64,000 bases of DNA from Theobroma cacao (GCF_000208745.1 NC_030853.1:30954628-31018627), one strand, 5' to 3'. Positions 34,641-47,486 are shown, counted from the first letter of the stretch. The notes: generated from the sequence alone by a model not told the origin. Program-made: numbers and translations.

Positions 34641-37600
34641 TATTGAAAGCTAAAGAAGAAGAAAGAAGAAAATAATGTGGCAGATTAGTAGATCTGGGGA
34701 AACTTCTACAGCTTGAGAGGACAACAAAGACTAAAATGGAAGAAAGAGAAAAAAGGTGGTGATGGGAGCTGCTCTAGATGCTTACAAAATTGAACTTCTT
34801 TTCTAAAGAGGGGGTCATAGACAAAGAAAGCAACAGGGGGATGAGATGATGAGACTTCGAGAATCCTAGATATGGGAGTAATCTTTCTTTTTCCTCTGGC
34901 TCTCTATTTTCTTCTCATGCTGTAGACTGGTCTGTAATTTGTTTTTGATAATTTTGCATCTATTTTTGTTCCATTAAAATATTAATGTTAATTGGAAACT
35001 AATAAGAAAATTAGTCAATTTTGACAATAATTCTCCTTTTTTGTCTCTACTTTACTGATTTTTTATGTTCGTTTAATGTTTTTTTTTGAAAATTAAAGAG
35101 CAACTTTCATTCAATAAGCCCTTTTAAATTGAAACTTAGGTGAATGGAGTAGACTTTGAACCTTAAGAGTTGCCATAAGCTTGGTAGTTAGTTTTTTGGG
35201 GGGTTTGGGGCTGGTTGACACAATCGGGTTTTCACATTTTTTACTTCCATTTAATAAAATTGTCTTCTCTTCTTTGTTTTTTCTTTTGTTTCTTATACAT
35301 AATGTAATAAAGCTCAATACCATTCAAATTGGGAGAAGCTTCACTGTGATAAACAGGTCAAACCTTATCTAATTAACCCAATGATTCTTTCACCCTGTGG
35401 CTACAATCTGCTGACCTTGGCCACTAACCCCTTCGACTTGGGGTAAATCTGGTGTGCTACCACAAGGAACTTTAGACTAGGTGGCTCGGACCAGTAAGCT
35501 GTCCTAGCAGCCCAGCCATAAAGGGTCTGTCTAGAAGGTCTGATCTTGAGTTCTGACACACCTATCTCAAAGGGTAGTAAACCCATTTTTATTCTGCGCC
35601 ATTGACCACCAGAGTTTTGCTTCGGACGTGGATCCCAAGTTTCGGAGGGCCACGGTCACACCCCCCTATTTATCAAAACAATGTGAGGGTTCGGTTGAAG
35701 GCAATTCAACATTGTCATCATCTTTGTAAGGACTTTTTCATGGCTTCAACTTTTTCTTTGCATCCACTATGGCATTCCTATCAAGGCCTACCCCCCACTT
35801 TTTTCATAATTCCATGTGGAGAAAAAGTGGGTTGTCCTTTTTGTTCACAGGATACCCCTTTATTATATATTCTGCTTCCTTTTTTTAATATTTTTGAGTT
35901 AAAATTTAATCATCAAAGGATCAAAAGGACAAAAGAACAGATTGTTTGTGGAGCGTGAACTGAGTCAGATCCACTTTAATCTAAGCCCATAACTACCCAA
36001 ATTGAAGGCTCAAGGAATGCCACATTTTCCTTGCAACATAAAAAATAAATAAATGAGGGAGAGAGGTTAATCTGTGGATGAGGAACAGGTTGGGCAAAGG
36101 TGTGGGGACAATCAGCCAACATCTTTTCTTCATGGGAATGATAGTGAGAAGTGCAGGGAGAACTAGCTGGATGGCACGTAGGGTGATGAATAGTGGGATC
36201 CAGCCAGAGTAGGCTAAGTATCCTAAGGAGAAGTGAACAGAATTTGGTTCCTCTGTTTACTTCTACAGAAGATTTTGAGGACACTATGTAAAGTTTTCCA
36301 TAAGTACTGTTTAATATGATTAACAAGAAATACAATTTATTGGGCTGCATGCAGCTCAGGCTAAGGTTTTTTTTTTTTTTTTTATGCAGGTCAGGCAAGG
36401 TTAGTATCTTTCTATGTAAAAAGATCCACACACTCTCCTCATGCTAGCTTTGATGGCAGATCAAGTTGCGAATGGTTATAATATAATTACTTAGTATGGT
36501 AAAGGTTATAGCCAAATGGGAAAAGTGCTTAAGAGTTCAAGCCGCTCTTTGTTACCAGTTTGAGCTTCAAATTCTTATGATTCACCCATTCGAACTTGAA
36601 AAGTTAAATGATTTGGTAGAGCTCGAGTTCAAAGCAGAGTTTAAAAGTTCATAAACGATACATTCAAATATTTGATTCAGTGATTGATACGTAAGATCAT
36701 CCTATGCTTGTAAAGCATGAAAAAGGTTTTTCTTTTTTGTTTCAACTTTCTTAGCACGTTTTGCATGAAGTTTTTCTCTTTCTTTGGTTCAAACAATTGA
36801 TTACACGACAAGAAGTACCTCCATATCCTGTGCCCCTCGCAGCCTAGAAAACTTTATGTAGGCTGCTAAGGTCCATAATGAGAAGGATTATTGGGCTAAA
36901 ACGAGTTCATTGCCCAATTTTCACGAGGTCTGAAATCTGAATCTTGTAGCCTAAGACTTGGCTGGGCTAGGATTTCCATTTCTAGTCCCTGTGGTCAAGG
37001 CCAATTTAAAGTGAAGCATGCTGTCTTGAGGTATGTCATGGGCTTCGGCTGTCAGGTTTCTGGCAAAAATCTTGGACCAAAAGGCCGTAATGGTAGATAG
37101 ACTGATACATGGCAGTAGTTAGTCTCTTCCTGGTGGATTTATCGATGTTGTTTCTAGCCTTGTAAAAGAATTGAAGATGGGATTGGGGCATCAGGATTTC
37201 ATGGCTTATGCCGGTTTTGCTACAACATCGATGCTACCTGGTGAAATGGTGCCGAACCATAAAATTGTTTCTGCCATTGATAGCTGATCTTCATTCTCCT
37301 ACTGCAACTTGTAGCCATGACTAGGGAGGGAGGGCCTAGAGCCAAAAGGCCCCGGCAAATTCTGGCAACTAGGGTGGCCTAGATATAAACTTTTTTACAA
37401 AATGATTACAGCGTTCAGGTAGAGACAGATGCAGTACTTGAACTTTTCAAGGGGCAAAGGTTGCAGGAAGAGATCTGATGAGTCTTTAATCATGATTAAT
37501 CTACCCAAAACTGTTTTTTTTTTTTCAGATTTTAGCTCATGATTATCTCCAATTTTTGAAAATAATTTGCTCTTTTAACTCAATCCCAGAGTGTTCACCA

Positions 37601-38701
37601 TGGCTAAAATCTGGCCCCAAGACCAAGAAACCAAGGAACCTGAGCCTCTGCAGGCGGCTGCAGCTTGAGAAATCTGACCAGAAGGACATGCTTTTGCATG
37701 GCAGAATCTGTGTGTCCTTAAAGATTGTCAAAGTCGTGGATTTTATGTCGGGCATGTGCTTTGTGATTTCGCCATTGAAGGGGAGTCCTTGATGTGGGAA
37801 AATGATCATAAACAAACTTCCAACCAAAAACAAAGATGATTCCATTTGTATTTGAATGGTTTAAGATTCAGGATATAGCAGTTAATGATGAATCTTTCAT
37901 CTTTGTTTTTCTTACCAGTTCTGCAATCAAACACTCAAAACTTTTGTATGGCATGAGTAGGAGAGAGAAAAATAAATTTTTTTCCTTGAATTTGAAGTTA
38001 CCTTCCTCATTTCAACATCAAAGATTGAAACTGAGTGAAGAACGTCTGCTGGTTGACTCCATCCACATTCAACTTCATTTTTTCCTTGCTCAGATTTATT
38101 TATTACGGGTATCCACATTTTTGTCCTTTATTTTTTCTTTCAGAAGTAACATTAAAGTTCAGATGGCAGGTTTGGTTCAGCCCAAGATGAAAAGATTTGA
38201 ATTCCACCAAAAGTAGCTTATGCTTTCTGCTGTTTGGCGCCTAGGAAAATTATGGGACTTCCTTGAAATTTCGTTTTCCTTTTTCTTTTTCCATCCTTAT
38301 CCTATCTCTACACACTTTTTTTTCTTTCTCCTGGGAATTTTTCCTTTGTCCTTTTGGCCAAGTTATATAAACCACACAATCCACAAAACCATAGAAATTT
38401 GGTACAGAATATAACAAAAAATCAACACAAAATTGAGAGAAATCAAACCCCACAAACATCAATTACTACTATGTCAGGACAAATAGAATGCAATCTTCAT
38501 CTTCTTACACTTTGCTTCCTCAAATTCTTCTCTTCCAACTCCCACAATATAGTTAGTTAAACACTACAAAGAACACTACTACAAATTAACAAGAAAAGAA
38601 ACTAAGGACAAATCACCAAAGATTACACTTGAAAATGGTTAGATACCCATTAAAGATCCTATTATTCTTGCTCTAAATATATTTTTAGCCAAAAAAAATG
38701 A
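34641..38701. other. Intergenic DNA between the proline-rich and GATA genes
   Basis: The first ~320 bases are probably 3' UTR of the proline-rich gene. No exon is recognised in the rest. A base-composition outlier at 35397-35690 is listed separately. The end (from about 38460) is presumably GATA 3' UTR on the minus strand. Confidence 0.5.
35397..35690. other. Unrecognised moderately GC-rich segment
   Basis: This stretch (GGCTACAATCTGCTGACC ... GGTCACACCCCCC) is compositionally unlike its AT-rich surroundings. It contains a small hairpin (ACCCC-TTCGACTT-GGGGT, 35425-35442). The minus strand is open for 61 codons with no known domain. It could be a fragment of a transposable element. Confidence 0.25.
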
Positions 38702-39343
38702 TTAAGCATAAACAGAACCACAGGAGAGAGCCATTAAAAGTACGGCAGCTTGTTCTTCTTCTCCCAACTTTTTCCTTTGCTTCTCAACCGTTGATCTTTG
38801 CATCAAAACTTCTCTTCCTAAAGATAACAATCGCTGCTTCAAATTATCTCCTAAATTTTTTGAACTACTGTTGCTTCCTCTCTTGGATTTTTTGTCTTCT
38901 CCTTTGTTTAATCCCAAGATTGCCCTTCTCTTTTTCCTGCTTCTGATCCCACATGCATTACAGAGAGACTGCAAACAGAAAAGCGATAAAACAACAAAAC
39001 AAAATCAGATCAAATCCAAACAAGAACAAGGATAAAAAAGAGTTCAAAAAAAGGGGGAAAAAAATAATACCTTGGGGCCAGCTGGGCCACCTCTCCAAAG
39101 AGGGGTTTTAGAGGTACCACAATCAGCACAAGTTTTCTTGGTTTCATTGCTAAAGCTTTGATTCTGGGTTTCCTTTACTGAAACCCCTTCTGGACATTTC
39201 TTACTTCGATCTTCAGATTCTGATCCCTGCAAAGAAGGAACAAAGAGAACATCAGTTACAAAAACTGGGAGGCTAGGCTTAGGATCAAATCAAGAACTAT
39301 TTCAAAAGCAATGATCACTCACTTTTTCACTTGGATCCAGCAT
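38702..39343 (-). CDS. LLM-domain B-class GATA factor, 3 exons, 147 aa
   Basis: Minus-strand exons 39343-39323 (7 codons), 39226-39071 and 38968-38702 join in frame into 147 residues. A single GATA finger C40-x2-C43-x18-C62-x2-C65 ([27 protein letters not shown]) is followed by IRSRKKRRAI, a basic tail. The finger is split by an intron after PK, as in plant class B GATAs. Near the C-terminus QAAVLLMALSCG carries the Leu-Leu-Met motif that defines LLM-domain B-GATAs. Length and short N-terminus fit Arabidopsis GATA15/16/17/17L. These factors act in greening, flowering time and branching (family knowledge). A TATA box is at 39887-39880. The leader is long, CT-rich and contains one short uORF (ATG near 39717, seven codons). 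Confidence 0.95.
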
Positions 39344-39807
39344 TTTTACTAGATATTTTGAAGATCTGAAACCAACCCAAGTCGTAAAAGAACTAGAAGT
39401 TCAAATGGGTGGTGAAAAACAAAAGGCTAGCTTGGATAAGAGAAAAAAAAAAAGAAAATAGGGGAAACAGGGTGTACAAAGGAAAGAGATCAAGTGACGT
39501 TGTGAGTAAAGGAGAGATCAAAATAAGCCAAACCAAGATGGAGAATGATGCAAAACAACAAAGACAAAAGCAGTAGGAAGAAACGGATGGAACGAGAGAG
39601 AGACAGAAACAGAGAGAAAAGAGGAGATCAGAGCAATGGAGAAGAAGAAAATGAAATGAAAGTTTGGGTTTTGAAGGGGCTCTGTTTTTTGGGGTCAACC
39701 GAGAAAGGAAACCAACATGCAAAGGGAAAGAGAGGGAAAGTGAGGGAGACTGTGAATCACACTCCCTGTCTGTGGAGTAGAGATTTAGAGAGAAATAGAC
39801 AAAGTGA

Positions 39808-39823
39808 GAGAGAGAGAGAGAGA
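39808..39823. repeat. (GA)n microsatellite in the GATA leader
   Basis: GA dinucleotide tract; in the GATA transcript it is a CT run shortly after the TATA box. Confidence 0.8.
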
Positions 39824-39879
39824 GAAAACAGAGGAATCAAACCGACACAAAACACCGCACGCAGGCAGATCTAAAAATC

Positions 39880-39887
39880 TATTTATA
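39880..39887 (-). promoter_or_regulatory. Probable TATA box of the GATA gene
   Basis: It reads TATAAATA on the minus strand, ~540 bp upstream of the ATG, followed by the CT-rich leader. Confidence 0.6.
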
Positions 39888-39899
39888 AATGGGAGGCGG

Positions 39900-42450
39900 A
39901 ACCCTAGCTCTGTGGCTATGAAATGACTTAAATGCCACTCGTTGGTACAGTTTTTATCCCATGTTGCCACCCGCCAAAATCCCCCAAAAGGCCAAAAGGA
40001 GGAAAGAGGGCTCCTGAAATGAACCAAAAAGGGCGCCATTGAGTTGGTTTTTTTCGTTTGGTTTGGCTCCAAAAATTTTGATTTTGTTCACTGTTTGTTT
40101 TCCCAGAAAATCTTTGGATTTGATAGTGTCATCATATGACAAAAGATGCTGCACCCACATTTTGCCTTTCCATGCTCACCATTTGATTAATTGATTCAAT
40201 CATTAGTCATCCTCAATGGTACCTCTTTTAATCATCCTATACTCACTTGTTAGCTTGATTGACTCTGCATTAAGAATTTGTCCTGTGTCGCTTTCACTAT
40301 CAAGATTAACATAGCAGCTCGTGAAAAATAAAGTAGGTGATTATCAAAACCTGAATCGATTTCATTTCTTAATTCACAATAATTGAAACAGTTTTGAATC
40401 GAATAACATGTTTAGCAATTTGTTGACTTTCGTTTTTACGATCAAAATCATTATAGTAACTCATAAAAACGAAGTCCATGATTACTACAATTTAAATCTA
40501 TTTTTTTTAATTTCATGTGATTGAAATGGGATTTTAAGAAGACTTTTTTTTTTTTATGGTGTAATCCAAATTAAATGGAAATAGGAGGACGGAAAAATTG
40601 GGGCAGGAGATTTAAATGTTGTTCATGGTGTTGTTGGGGTTAATATGAAACAAGGTACATAAATTGGTACGGGATGTTAAAAGGATATATTGACTTAGCT
40701 GTTGTGGAAGTCAAAAGAGTAATGGGACCCTGATGTCATTCACCTAATCATATAGCAGAAGATCTCCCCTTTATCATCCTTTTCCCATTCTTCCCTTAGG
40801 ATAGGAGAGAAACAATATACATATAAAACACATTTTCAGCCGAAAAGTTACTCATTCACACCCTTCAATTCACCACCAAAAAAGTCAAAAAAAAAAGGTG
40901 TCAATCCTACATAACTTAGCTTGGAAAAACATAAGAATGGAAACATCTTTTTGGACGTAGCAAAAGCCCATTGGGTTAATCACCTCATTAGCTTGTTTCA
41001 ATCAAGCTTTTGACTTCAATTAATATTAACTTGTATGGAAAATTCTGAAGACAGATCAGGAAGGACAAGGCAAGGGAAGAAGAGCTGATGTTCCTATCTC
41101 TCTGGGGTGTGGGAAGAGAGGGATGAAGAGTGTGCATCACCACCACCACCACCATCGTCATCAGGGGATAAAAATCAGATCCAAAGAGATGCACTTAAGG
41201 GACAAAAAGATGTGCCAGATAATTGTTGTGACAGTCAAGAGAAAATGAAAGGTCCTTGAACCCTTTTTCTAAGCTGTAGTCAATACCCAGACAGTAGAAA
41301 AGGTACGACACAATGATAATAGAAAGGTGGTAAAGAGTGAAACCGAAGGAGGAGGGGACAAAGGGAGGTAAGAACGACGATTGCTCTTTCTCCAATGACG
41401 GTAAAATAATCAATGGGGGATACAGGGCTTTTCTTTTTCTCTCGGATTCTGTCATGATTCTTTCCTTCATTTTTCCTTCTCGTAGTAGCTTCACCAGGTA
41501 AGTGTTGCACAGGTTTGAGAACTGAAGCTCAATTTTGCCGGGGGTAAAAGGTTTTTCTTTGTTATTATCTAAAAGCTTAAAAGCAAAGGGCAAATTCAAA
41601 AGGTCAAATTCCTTTGAAGACTAGATTCCTAATTGATCTCCCAACAGAGATTGCCCATTCTACTCAAGCTATAAGGTCCCCAGATCCGCTGGCCCATTCC
41701 CAAAAGTAAGTTTTGCCCTTCCAAAAACAGAAGCAGAGATGAATTCTATGGAACAAGAAGCATAATGATCCTTAGATGACAAATACACACACATATGCAA
41801 AGATATACTGGTAATTTCTTTCTTTTCTTCTCGCAGTAGACCATAGAATGAGGTTTATCGATACTCAATAACCAACACTATTCACATCATTACACAGCAA
41901 TACTGACCATCAAAAAACTGAAAAGAAAAAAATCATGACTCGAAACAAACACAAGGTGACTACCTCAGCTCGGTTACCCCTACCAGCATCATTCCCATTC
42001 AAGTGAAACTGCCCCGTTTATACCATAACAAAACCCAAAGGGACACCTCCCATGGCAGTTGCATTGTACCATTTGACATGTAATTTCTTGGTACAAGACA
42101 AGCGAAATATATTGCAGACAACTTGTCTGGTCACAACGGTACTCACCCCCTCTATGTTTAGAAACGCAGTATTGATAGACCTAACTGAGTACCTCCTTGA
42201 CCACAGTGGACACTGGACAGACTATATAACTAGACACGTCAATGTGCCCTGACCAAACCTGACCAAACTTTGACCCCAAGTATCAATCATAACCCCAGCA
42301 AACTGCCTGTTCTATCCAACCAGCTATAAAGCCCTGCAATTTCAGTAAACTAGATCAGTAGAGCTAACTTCATCAGATAACCGATCACTCCAAGTTTGGG
42401 GTTCAAATCCAGCAAAAGAAAGTATATTTAAGTAAACATTTTACAAACCT
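39900..42450. other. Intergenic DNA between the GATA promoter and the importin alpha 3' end
   Basis: No coding exon is seen. A GGTTCAAATCC box (42400-42410) resembles a tRNA B-box but no cloverleaf can be drawn around it. Part of 42000-42450 is probably importin 3' UTR. Confidence 0.5.
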
Positions 42451-44976
42451 TCAGCTGAAGTTAAATCCACCAGATGGGACCTGAAGCCCATTTGCTCCAA
42501 ACTGGAAACTTTGCTGAGTACCATCACCAGGAGGTAGTGTCTCCTCCTCCTCCTCCTCCTCCTCCAACCAGTAAGTCTCAAGAATCTTGACTGCCTTCTC
42601 ATAGATCTCATTATTATCGTGACTCTGTAGATTTTCAATCTTCTCTAATCCCTCAGCATCTTCTATCATTCGGGCGCAAAAGTTAAAGTCTCCAACACCT
42701 GCAACCTTCTCAGCTTCACCAACCTTCAAAATATTTTCCAACCCTTCTAGACAGACGGTTATAATTCTTGGATCAGGGCATGTAAGGAGATCACACAAAG
42801 GTTTTATGCATTCCTGACTAATCAGATACCTATAATCCACAAAAGGAGAATGATTTTGTGATCAGTTATATGACAAGGGAACTAAGGAAACAACAACAGA
42901 ATGAAGTTCAACGGGACAAAGGTACCAAGTACATAACATACTACCAAGTACATAACATACTTGATTTGCTGATGAGCGCCACCAGAAGTAGCATTTGAAA
43001 TTGCCCATGCTGCTTCTTTCTTTATATCAAATTCAGCATTTTGAAGTAGGTTGACCAGGGGCTCAATTATCCCAGCATTGATCACAGCCTACAACAATTT
43101 TAAAATATAATAACCATAGCTTAATTAAAAACTTCCAAAAGCAAAAGGGCCAGTGGATCAGTAAGATCAGAAAATGTTGAAAATTGCTTGAAGTGAAATT
43201 TGCCATGATTTACTCACCTGAATCTGTTCCTTGTTTCCAGCTGTAATGTTTGAGATAGTCCAGCAAGCTTCTTTTTTTATGCTCTTTTTATGATTATGGG
43301 TCAACAGGCTCAGAAGGCATGCTAATGCACCATGGTCAATAATACACTGAAATAGAAGGCCAGAAAATCATGACAAATGAAATAATAATAATAATAATAA
43401 ACAGATGCAGAAGAACTAAAAATTAAGAATGAGGCAGAATCCTAAATAATACCTGAGTCTGTAAATCATCTCCTGTCACAATATTTCCAACTGTACGGAG
43501 AGCAGGGATCAGCACTGAAGGAGACGGATTACTGCTACAACACATGTATAAACTATCAGGTTCACATAAAAGTGAAAAAGGCCAAGATGTTTTTAAGTGT
43601 TGTACTCACAGCAAGAGCTCAACGAGTCGTGGGCAAACTCCCACCTCAATCACAGCTTGAATTTTGTCATTTGTACCATCAGACAGATATGAGAGAGCCC
43701 AACAGGTATCAGTCAGAACTTCTTCATCATTTGAATGAACAAGACGTTCAAGCGCAGGAAGAGCTGGCCTCACCTAGCCAACGGATTCCCAACATTTAAA
43801 GCTCAATTAAAGTCATAAAAGAAAGGAAGGGGTATAAGAAAAACAATGCACATACAAGATGAAAACCTGATCAAAAGGAGGCTGTGGCTTGCCCCTGCAG
43901 AAATTTGATAATGTCCAAGTGGCATTTCTCAGCATTGACAGCTTAGCATGTTCATTCAATTGTGCTAAAAGCGGCATCAAAGCTCCATGACTGAGAACAA
44001 GATCACGACACCTGGGAGAATCACCAGCAACATTCCCCAATGCCCACACGGCCTAAAAGTTAACAAACAAATACTCACTAAAAAGTTCTATATTCTCTTC
44101 ACTAGTTAAAACAACAACTATCCTAGAATTGCAAGTCTCAAACTTAATTTAAAGGATAAAAATTTTGAGATATACCTGCTCGCGAACATCATCACTTGAG
44201 GAACCAAGAAGCTTTACAAAAATCGGAACAGCCCCGTGATCAATAACTACCTTTGTATTCTCCGAGGTTCCAGAGGCAATATTTGTAAGTGCCCAAGCTG
44301 CCTCAAACTATAGATTTCCCAAGTATATTAGTATCAATTCAGCATATAAATGAAGTACAGAAAATACTTATCAGCAATAAAAAACATTTACCTGAAGCTG
44401 TGGAAAATCTTCCCTCGTGAGAAACTCGACAAAGCGTGGAACGACACCGGATTGTATCACTTCCTCAATTGGGGGACTCCGCTCTGTTAAAGAAATGATA
44501 AAGAGATTTTATGTAGAAATATTAAAATAACACTTAAAAATGAATAAGTAAATAAAGCGAAATGCATAAATAATACCAATTGAAAGCAATTTTCGGAACT
44601 GAGTAGTCCCCTCCAGCTGGGCTGTGCCGTTGTCAGACCAAACGCCGGCAACCAGCGACGGAAGACTCTCCAACTACAATAACAAACCCTAAATCACTTA
44701 AACTTCGAAAGAAAAAATCAAAAGGGACGAATTTGAGAATTTTTTTATCAGGCGGTAGTGTTTTACTTTCTTTTCGGCGTTAGAGGACTGCATAGAAGCA
44801 GCGAACTGCTGAGCTTGGAGGCCTTCGCGGCGCTTCTTCTGTAAACTCTCTTCGCGCTTGCTTTTCCGGATCTCCACCATGTTGTCTTCTCTTCTACGGC
44901 GCCCTTCCTCCGCGTCTACCGCCACCTTGTACCTGTTACGGCGGACCTCGGTTCTGGTGCTCGGTCTCAACGACAT
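42451..44976 (-). CDS. Importin subunit alpha, 10 exons, 531 aa
   Basis: Minus-strand exons 44976-44767, 44673-44577, 44483-44392, 44307-44176, 44052-43867, 43773-43610, 43531-43453, 43346-43218, 43088-42961 and 42829-42451 join in frame into 531 residues, the normal length. Residues 1-~90 form the Arg/Lys-rich importin-beta-binding domain ([20 protein letters not shown]). Ten armadillo repeats follow, with the NLS-binding Trp/Asn ladder visible ([54 protein letters not shown]). The C-terminus has an acidic run (EEEEEEEE) and ends GGFNFS. It carries NLS cargo into the nucleus together with importin beta. The IBB wording is closest to Arabidopsis IMPA-1/IMPA-2 from memory. A 19-bp duplication sits at the exon-9 donor. 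Confidence 0.96.
42918..42960. repeat. 19-bp tandem duplication at an importin alpha donor site
   Basis: ACCAAGTACATAACATACT occurs twice back to back, the second copy ending at the exon 9 splice donor. On the coding strand this places a second GTATGT 19 bases into the intron. Confidence 0.85.
43381..43401. repeat. (TAA)n microsatellite in importin alpha intron 7
   Basis: AATAATAATAATAATAATAA tract of ~21 bases within an intron. Confidence 0.85.
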
Positions 44977-46305
44977 GGCGGTTGCTGTTCTTCAGGAAAC
45001 CCTAGAGGAAGGACAATGCTCGAAGAAAATCGAGAGTTTTACGAAGGATCGAGAGAAGGAAAAACCCTAGACAGTTTTGGATTGAGAAATTGTCCTGCAG
45101 AGTAGTTAAAAGCAAAAAAGCCGAAGAGAGGGAAATGAGAATTAGCGAGGGCTCGAGCGTTAAGAGAGACAAGTGGGCAAAAAAAAAAAAATGTCCTTCT
45201 AATTTTATTGTAACAATAAATATATATATATATATATAATATTTTAAAATATATTTTTAATGATCAATTTATCCATCTAATCGGTTGTAAATTTTAGGCA
45301 CCAAATAATTGAATAAATTATTATTTTTAATTGACTAAGATCAAAATTAAAAAATAAATCGAATTAATTGAATTCAATCGATTTCAAATAAATTACTTCA
45401 ATTTAAATCGATTAATACTTACATTTTTATATTCATATGATTTTTAATTAAAAAATAGTTATAAAAATTTATAAGCTTGCAGCAAAGAATATCATGGAAG
45501 TAATTATATAGTTGATAAAGATTTAAATGGTGTCATTTATACTTGAATTTTGGCACATTTGTATTGTGGTATTATACAAATATAAAGATTTTAAAAGCAA
45601 TGATTATCTTTTATTCATTAAAGCAATGCCCAAATTTCTTTTTATCCTTTTATTTTTTTTTCATTTGACTATTTTTTATTTTTTTTTATACATGAAAAAT
45701 GCAAAAGAATTAATGGGTCCATATGAAGAAGATGTACTAAAGTATATACTCTTTTGATCCTCCAAAGCCACTACCAGCCCAATTTAAGTTTGGTTTTTGA
45801 GTAAGAGCGAGTCTGTTTTCTTTGGTTCTATCCCAAGTCCATGAGTCATTAATCTTAATTTTAGGAGTATTAAATCTGTTTTAATTTTGGTTTTTAATTG
45901 GTTACTTAATTTTATTTATTTTGTTATTTGAATCGATTTTCTATGTCTAAAATTAAAATCGAACCCCATTGAAAAACCAATTATTAAACATATATATTTA
46001 AATATATAATATGTTATTTATAAAAATATTATTAATATATATAATATAAATTTCTGAAAATAGTAAAATCCAATATAAATCGGTTTTGAATATTTTAGTT
46101 TTGTAGTATGGTTTGATCAATTCATTCAATTTGTGCAACAAAAGTTGTTCGTTTGTATAAGGAAAAAAAAAATTGTTTACAAAAATCAAATGAATGCAAT
46201 TTTCTCATTCTTTTCTTTTATATAACCATTTGCTCAGAAAATGCAGCCCTAGCTTGTGCCTTCAGCTTTGCCAAAAGGCACGCAGGGCATCTATTTGCTT
46301 TTGCT
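44977..46305. other. Importin alpha promoter and AT-rich intergenic DNA
   Basis: Importin leader sequence runs to about 45180 and contains two AAACCCTAG-type telo-box motifs (44998, 45062). Beyond it is a (TA)n tract (45220-45238) and AT-rich DNA with self-complementary-looking words such as TCGATT/AATCGA at 45240-46130, resembling the repeat DNA at 1-2000. No gene is seen. Confidence 0.5.
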
Positions 46306-47486
46306 CTAGGCATTATTCCATTGCTTGCTGAAATCCCATGAATACGAAAACGATGGTGGTGGTTCGTTTGGAAACTCTGTGATCATCGGATCCTCTCTGG
46401 CAACGGTTGTCATCCGATGGGGTGGTGAGCCAGGTGGAGACGCGTACAGGGCGGAGGTCGCAAGGACCTCTTGCTGCACGTTTCGCTGTTCCTGGAACAT
46501 TTTTTGTGCATGCAATGCTGTTAAGTAGAGGCCTGCAGCCAGGAAAACTGTCAGCAATGAGAACACACCAGCAGCACAGAACAAGCCTTCTCTGATGATG
46601 AGGCAGCTCTCTCTCGGTTTTGACCAGTTCTTCAAATGGCCTGACTCCACGCTGAGCCCAATCAACAACAAGATCTCTCCGACAGAAAAGCAAAGCCTGC
46701 ACAGAAGCGATGGAATTTCAGACTTGTTTCCATACGAAAGGCAGCTGCTTTGCCATTTATTTGTTGTTTAAAGAAAAAAGATGGAGAGTAAAGCAGATTC
46801 TGCAAGATGTTTGTGAGTTAAATGGTATTATAATCAAAAGGGTAGCCACAAGGCGCTGTAAGGAAAATGACTTGTGATGCAATCAAGATGCAGAAGCAAG
46901 AACAGATTTCGTATCAGATAGGGCTGAGGATTTGAAAAGGTAAATTTTACTGCATCAGATGTCCTACCAGGTCATGACAAAGAAAAATCCTGCCTGCCAG
47001 GTGAGAGTCTTGGCACGAGAGGAAACAGGGTCCCAGGAAAGCAGAGCAGGCGGTGGCGATTTGCTGACTGCAATCAACATGTACATATGTTCCACCACCA
47101 TGGCAGCAGCGAGTCCAACAAATGCCACAGCAGCGCACAACAATGGTGTCTTGCCGCTACCGCTGTACGCACATTCATTTTTCACTTCCTTCCGATTAGT
47201 ATCAGTGCCCACCCATCTCTCCTGCAAGGTAATATACATGTCACAATTGTAATCTGAATTGAATTTCTTTTTCCATCGGAAAGGTAAATCAAAGAACCTG
47301 GGAACGAGTGGCTTCTGCTATGAGGCAAAGGATGAAGCAAAACAGGCCGCAGAGAATGGTTAAAACCATGAGGACAACACCAGTCCTGCTGCCCAATTCA
47401 GTGCTTCGACGACTTGGTGCAAGATCAGCATGTGTGACAGCCACTGTTTTAGGCATTTTTGAAGTCCCAAAAAAGATAGAATTCAT
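46306..47486 (-). CDS. DUF1218 four-helix membrane protein, 3 exons, 277 aa
   Basis: Minus-strand exons 47486-47298, 47221-46968 and 46696-46306 join in frame into 277 residues. Four hydrophobic segments are visible: GVVLMVLTILCGLFCFILCLIA, LLCAAVAFVGLAAAMVVEH, AGFFFVMTWLCFSVGEILLLIGL and FCAAGVFSLLTVFLAAGLYL. A conserved CAYSGSGKTPL loop follows the first. The TM3 junction across intron 2 (TG|G Trp) is exactly what the family shows. DUF1218 includes the MODIFYING WALL LIGNIN proteins of the endoplasmic reticulum, linked to lignin composition in secondary walls (family knowledge; no proof that this member shares it). The C-terminal ~50 residues are Pro/Ser-rich and cytosolic or disordered. 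A second ATG (47456) giving 267 residues is equally possible as start. The overlapping 129-codon frame in exon 3 is a shadow. Confidence 0.88.

Noticed and set aside
34154..34675. Two further long open frames (173 and 141 codons) over the proline-rich gene
   Set aside because: They are by-products of the repetitive CCX/CAX codons. They lack a signal peptide or domain, and the true frame has signal peptide, SPPPP modules and hydrophobic tail.
42355..42415. tRNA-like B-box (GGTTCAAATCC) downstream of importin alpha
   Set aside because: No acceptor or anticodon stem can be formed. It may be chance or a very old SINE fragment.
46313..46702. 129-codon minus-strand frame over DUF1218 exon 3
   Set aside because: It is in a different frame from the one that continues the DUF1218 domain through the intron 2 junction, and it breaks the third membrane helix.
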